Source: Pseudomonadota bacterium (lineage in GTDB: Bacteria > Pseudomonadota > Alphaproteobacteria > Acetobacterales > Acetobacteraceae). Taken from it: 64,000 nt of DNA. Both the position numbers and the translations under genes were made by a program. The DNA is taken from contig JAJZES010000045.1 in NCBI GenBank assembly GCA_021845985.1, positions 124,001 to 188,000 of the forward strand. The letters run 5' to 3'. Under the pieces are notes generated by a model. It searched no databases. It was not told the origin of the DNA and worked only from the letters and a program-made list of their open reading frames with translations. Of the stretch, positions 59,020 to 64,000 are shown piece after piece (position 1 is the stretch's first letter; the number at the start of each line of letters is the position of its first letter).

Positions 59020-62000
59020 ATGCCGCATGCCGACTTCGTCCATCTGCACGTCCATTCCAGCTACTCGCTGAGCGAGGGCGCGATCAAAGCCGAAAAGATC
59101 GCCGCTCTGGCGCGCGACGCGGCGATGCCGGCGGTCGCCATCACCGATACCGCCAATCTGTTCGGCGCGCTGGAGTTCAGCCAGGCCTGCGTGGCCAAAG
59201 GCGTGCAGCCGATCATCGGCTGCCGCATCGCGCTGAGCCGGGCCGATGCGCCGCGCCTGCCGCCCGATCCGCTGGTGTTGCTGGCGCAGACCGCCGCCGG
59301 GTTCGCCAATCTGCAATACCTGTCCTCGGTCGGCTTCCTGGAGACCGAGCCGGGGCTGAAGCCGCAGGTGACGCTGACGCAGCTTGCCGACCATGCCGGT
59401 GGGCTGTTCCTGCTGACCGGCGGCACGCTCGGGCCGATCGCGCGGCTGCTGGCCGACGGGCGCCAGCCGGACGCCGAGGCGCTGCTGGCGGCGTTGCTGG
59501 AGGCGTTCCCCGATCGTCTGGCGATGGAACTGCATCGCCACGGCGTGCCGGCGGAGCGGGCCATCGAGCCGGGGCTGATCGCGCTGGCCGATGCGCGGGC
59601 GGTGCCGCTGGTGGCGACCAACGAATGCTACTTCGCCCGCCCGGACATGCACGAGGCGCACGACGCGCTGCTGTGCATCGCCGAAGGCCGCACCATCGCC
59701 GAGGCCGAGCGGCGGCGCGTGAGCCCGCAACACTGGTTCAAGCCGGCGCCGGTGATGCGCGCGCTGTTTGCCGATCTGCCGGATGCCTGCGACAACACGC
59801 TGGCCATCGCGCGGTGCTGCGCGGTGATGGCCGAGCAGCGCAAGCCGCTGCTGCCGACCTGTCCGAAAGTGCGGCCGGGCGCCAGCGAAGAAGCCACCGT
59901 CCGGGCGATGGCCGGCGAAGGTCTGGCGCGGCGGCTCGACGCCATCAACGCCGATGCCGATACGCGCACCCGCTATACCGAGCGGCTGGCGTTCGAGCTT
60001 GATGTCATCGCCACGATGGGGTTTGCCGGATATTTCCTCATCGTCGCCGATTTCATCCAGTGGGCGAAAGGGCAGGGGATTCCGGTCGGACCGGGCCGCG
60101 GCTCCGGCGCCGGCTCGGTCGCCGCCTGGGCGCTGACCATCACCGATCTCGATCCGCTGCGCTTCGATCTGCTGTTCGAGCGGTTCCTCAACCCCGAGCG
60201 GGTGTCGATGCCGGATTTCGACATCGATTTCTGCCAGGACCGGCGCGACGAAGTCATCGCCTATGTGCGTCGCGAATACGGCGCCGACCGGGTGGCGCAG
60301 ATCATCACCTTCGGCAAGCTGCAGGCACGCGCCGCGGTGCGCGATGTCGGCCGCGTGCTCGCCATGCCGTTCGGGCAGGTCAACAAGGTTGCCGAGCTGA
60401 TCCCGAACAATCCGGCCAAGCCGGTGACGCTGCAGCAGGCGATCGACGGCGAGCCGAAGCTGCAGCAGTTGCGCGACGACGACGAAAGCGTGCGCCGGCT
60501 GCTGGAAATCGCGCTGCAGCTGGAGGGGCTGTATCGCCACGCCTCGACCCATGCCGCCGGCGTCGTCATCGGCGACCGGCCCTTGATCGAGCTGGTGCCG
60601 ATCTACCGCGATCCACGCGCGGAGTTTCTCGTCACCCAGTATTCGATGAAATATGTCGAGCAGGCCGGGCTGGTGAAGTTCGACTTCCTCGGCCTGACCA
60701 CGCTGACCATTCTGCAGCGCGCGGTGCAGTTTCTCGCCCGCCAGGGGATCACCGTCGATCTCGATCGGCTGCCGCTCGATGATCGCGCCACCTACGAGAT
60801 GCTGCAGCGCGGCGATGCCGGCGGGGTGTTCCAGTTTGAAAGCGCCGGCATGCGCGACGTGCTGCGGCAGATGCGGCCCGACCGGTTCGAGGATCTGATC
60901 GCCGGGGTGGCGCTGTACCGCCCCGGCCCGATGGCCAATATCCCGGCCTATTGCCAGCGCAAGCACGGCGAGGCGTGGGAGGCGCCGCACCCGGAGATTC
61001 GCGACATCCTGGCCGAGACCTACGGCATCATGGTCTATCAGGAACAGGTGATGCAGATCGCCCAGCGCATGGCCGGCTACAGCCTCGGCAGCGCCGATCT
61101 GCTGCGCCGGGCGATGGGCAAGAAGATTCGCGCCGAGATGGATGCGCAGCGCAAAACCTTCGTCGATGGCGCCACCGGCCGCGGCATTGCCCATGCCAAG
61201 GCCGAGGAGGTGTTCGACCTGATGGCCAAATTCGCCGATTACGGCTTCAACAAATCACACGCGGCGGCCTATGCGCTGGTCGCCTATCAGACTGCGTGGA
61301 TGAAGGCCAATCATCCGGTGGCGTTTCTCGCCGCCTGCATGAGCCTCGCAGTCACCAACACCGACCGGCTGGCGGCGCTGCGGCAGGATGCGGCGCGCAT
61401 GGGCATTCGCGTGCTGCCACCGGACATCAACCGCAGCCACGCCGATTTCAGCCTGGAACGCGACGCTGACGGCGGGCTCGCGGTCCGCTATGCGCTGGCG
61501 GCGGTGAAGAAAGTCGGCATGTCGGCGATGCAGTCGGTGGTGGCGGCGCGCGGCGCGGTGGCGTTTGCCGATCTGGCCGATTTTGCCGCGCGCGTCGATC
61601 CGCGCCAGCTCAACCGCATGCAGATCGAGAATCTGGCGCGCGCCGGCGCCTTCGACGGTCTCGACGGCAACCGGGCGCGGGTGTTTGCCGGCGCCGAGGT
61701 GCTGCTGCGGCGGGCGCAGGCCAGCGCCGAGGAAAAGGCCAGCGGCCAGACCGGGCTGTTCGCCGGCGGCGGCAAGCCGGAGACGCTGCGCCTGCCCGAC
61801 ATCGTCGCCTGGCCGGAGATGGACGCGCTGGGCTTCGAGGCGGAGGCGGTGGGGTTTCATCTCACCGCGCATCCGCTCGATGCCTATGCGCCGACCTTGC
61901 GGCGGATCGGCGCGGTGCCGAGCAACCAGCTCGAACAACGCGCCCAGGCGGGGGCGGCGCGGCTGCGGGTGGCCGGGCTGGTGGTGTCGATGAAGCAGCG

Positions 62001-62439
62001 GACGACGCGCACCGGCAGCCGCATGGCCTGGGTGCGCATGTCCGATGGCGGCGGCAGTTTCGAGGTGACACTGTTCAGCGAGGTGCTGTCGCAGGCGCGC
62101 GACTTGCTGGAAGCGGGCAAGCCGCTGCTGGCCACGGTCGATGTGCGGATGGAGGGCGAGACCATGCGCATCACCGCGCACGCGCTCGACTCGCTCGACC
62201 GTGCCGCCAGCGAGGCCGGCGGCGGCATCCGCGTCTGGCTCGACCGCAGCGATGCGGTGGAACCGATCCGCACCCTGCTCAGCCGGGAAGGCAAGGGACG
62301 CGGCGAGGTGCGGCTGATCCCGCGCGTCGCCGCGGCGCAGGATGTTGAAATCTTGTTGCCCGGCCGCTTCAACGTCTCGCCGCGGCTGATGCAGGCGATG
62401 AAGCTGCTGCCCGGCGTCGCGCGGGTGGAAGATACCTGA
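59020..62439 (+). CDS. dnaE: DNA polymerase III subunit alpha
   Basis: A 1139-residue replicative polymerase of the DnaE class. The N-terminal PHP domain begins [18 protein letters not shown]. The polymerase core has [20 protein letters not shown] and the catalytic [16 protein letters not shown] (Asp pair), and later [22 protein letters not shown]-terminal OB-fold ([18 protein letters not shown]) follows. ATG 59020 is chosen; a GTG at 58978 overlapping lolD would add 14 residues. Size and location favour the housekeeping DnaE1 over the SOS DnaE2. Confidence 0.95.
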   Translation: MPHADFVHLHVHSSYSLSEGAIKAEKIAALARDAAMPAVAITDTANLFGALEFSQACVAKGVQPIIGCRIALSRADAPRLPPDPLVLLAQTAAGFANLQYLSSVGFLETEPGLKPQVTLTQLADHAGGLFLLTGGTLGPIARLLADGRQPDAEALLAALLEAFPDRLAMELHRHGVPAERAIEPGLIALADARAVPLVATNECYFARPDMHEAHDALLCIAEGRTIAEAERRRVSPQHWFKPAPVMRALFADLPDACDNTLAIARCCAVMAEQRKPLLPTCPKVRPGASEEATVRAMAGEGLARRLDAINADADTRTRYTERLAFELDVIATMGFAGYFLIVADFIQWAKGQGIPVGPGRGSGAGSVAAWALTITDLDPLRFDLLFERFLNPERVSMPDFDIDFCQDRRDEVIAYVRREYGADRVAQIITFGKLQARAAVRDVGRVLAMPFGQVNKVAELIPNNPAKPVTLQQAIDGEPKLQQLRDDDESVRRLLEIALQLEGLYRHASTHAAGVVIGDRPLIELVPIYRDPRAEFLVTQYSMKYVEQAGLVKFDFLGLTTLTILQRAVQFLARQGITVDLDRLPLDDRATYEMLQRGDAGGVFQFESAGMRDVLRQMRPDRFEDLIAGVALYRPGPMANIPAYCQRKHGEAWEAPHPEIRDILAETYGIMVYQEQVMQIAQRMAGYSLGSADLLRRAMGKKIRAEMDAQRKTFVDGATGRGIAHAKAEEVFDLMAKFADYGFNKSHAAAYALVAYQTAWMKANHPVAFLAACMSLAVTNTDRLAALRQDAARMGIRVLPPDINRSHADFSLERDADGGLAVRYALAAVKKVGMSAMQSVVAARGAVAFADLADFAARVDPRQLNRMQIENLARAGAFDGLDGNRARVFAGAEVLLRRAQASAEEKASGQTGLFAGGGKPETLRLPDIVAWPEMDALGFEAEAVGFHLTAHPLDAYAPTLRRIGAVPSNQLEQRAQAGAARLRVAGLVVSMKQRTTRTGSRMAWVRMSDGGGSFEVTLFSEVLSQARDLLEAGKPLLATVDVRMEGETMRITAHALDSLDRAASEAGGGIRVWLDRSDAVEPIRTLLSREGKGRGEVRLIPRVAAAQDVEILLPGRFNVSPRLMQAMKLLPGVARVEDT

Positions 62440-62453
62440 GCAGGAGAGCCAGC

Positions 62454-62870
62454 ATGCCGCAACCATTGCCCGCCGATGATGCCCTGGTCGCCGCCGCCCG
62501 CGCCGCGGCGCAGCGCGCCTATGTGCCCTATTCGCGCTTTCGCGTCGGCGCCGCGCTGGCCGGGCCGTTCGGCGTGATCTGCGGCTGCAACGTCGAGAAT
62601 GCGAGTTTCGGCATGACCATCTGCGCCGAACGCACGGCGATCGTCAGCGCCGTGGCCGCCGGCCACCGGCGCTTCGAGCGGATCGCCATTGCCCTGCCCG
62701 ACAGCCCGCCCGGCGCGCCGCCGACCGCTTTCATGCCGTGCGGCGCCTGCCGGCAGGTGATGGCGGAGTTCGTCGATGCGGCGTTTCCGGTGCTGATCGA
62801 CGGCCTCGGCGCGTTCCGCTTCGACGAGATTTTCCCCTGGCCCTTCGTGCTGCCCGGCATGCGGGGGTAA
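62454..62870 (+). CDS. cdd: Cytidine deaminase
   Basis: A 138-residue zinc deaminase converting (deoxy)cytidine to uridine in pyrimidine salvage. The substrate loop is [14 protein letters not shown], the catalytic segment [18 protein letters not shown] holds the zinc Cys and the proton-shuttling Glu, and the other two zinc Cys are in [12 protein letters not shown]. It is the short tetrameric type. It lies 14 bp after dnaE and converges with the dihydropyrimidinase gene. Confidence 0.94.
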   Translation: MPQPLPADDALVAAARAAAQRAYVPYSRFRVGAALAGPFGVICGCNVENASFGMTICAERTAIVSAVAAGHRRFERIAIALPDSPPGAPPTAFMPCGACRQVMAEFVDAAFPVLIDGLGAFRFDEIFPWPFVLPGMRG

Positions 62871-62872
62871 GA

Positions 62873-64000
<1,128 letters not shown>

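Noticed and set aside
58588-61194. An 868-codon antisense frame opposite lolD and dnaE
   Set aside because: No recognisable domain, and it overlaps two well-supported genes.

Overview
The window is high-GC DNA from an alphaproteobacterium, most likely Rhodospirillales and probably Acetobacteraceae. The evidence is gene order (tRNA-Leu, tig, clpP, clpX, lon, hup, tRNAs, nuoA-N, birA, coaX, rnj, DUF1467, proS, lolC/E, lolD, dnaE), the short alphaproteobacterial prolyl-tRNA synthetase, and a Hint_2-type protein. This placement is inferred from gene content; no database was searched.

The window has two halves. From 1 to about 30.1 kb it is accessory DNA. It starts with an RND-type drug efflux operon and its divergent TetR regulator (1-2.8 kb). 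A membrane-lipid modification set follows (DUF1295, FAD oxidoreductase, DUF1365, Cfa-like methyltransferase; 2.8-7.1 kb), then an ABC-F ATPase. The stretch from 8.9 to 11.3 kb is decayed: an ACP gene, a chimeric ketosynthase remnant, an IS5-family element and a dadA 3' fragment. Next come an orphan HWE histidine kinase, a lipoprotein, and a very large protein built from Hcp-like repeats, a Hint domain and a repeated C-terminal module, broken by two opposite homopolymer frameshifts. From 18.4 to 23.9 kb there is a chain of gene fragments joined at internal deletion junctions (MFS/crotonase, GntR/quinone oxidoreductase, LivH/LivG). One intact substrate-binding protein sits among them, ending in a duplicated hairpin repeat. 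A fructose-type ABC importer (frcB-frcC-frcA), two envelope proteins and a PAP2 phosphatase follow.

From 30.2 kb onward the DNA is compact core genome on the + strand. Trigger factor, ClpP, ClpX and Lon form a protein-folding and proteolysis block, followed by HU and two tRNAs. The complete 14-gene nuo operon for respiratory complex I runs from 37.5 to 51.8 kb with mostly overlapping or nearly abutting genes. It is followed by biotin ligase, pantothenate kinase, RNase J and a DUF1467 protein. A well-structured small-RNA candidate with a strong terminator lies at 55.4-55.6 kb. Then come prolyl-tRNA synthetase, the LolCD lipoprotein exporter, the replicative DNA polymerase alpha subunit and cytidine deaminase. 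A convergent dihydropyrimidinase gene is cut by the window end.

The points most worth following up are the Hcp-repeat/Hint protein, the deletion-chimera island, the hairpin repeats at 20.2 kb and the small RNA at 55.5 kb.
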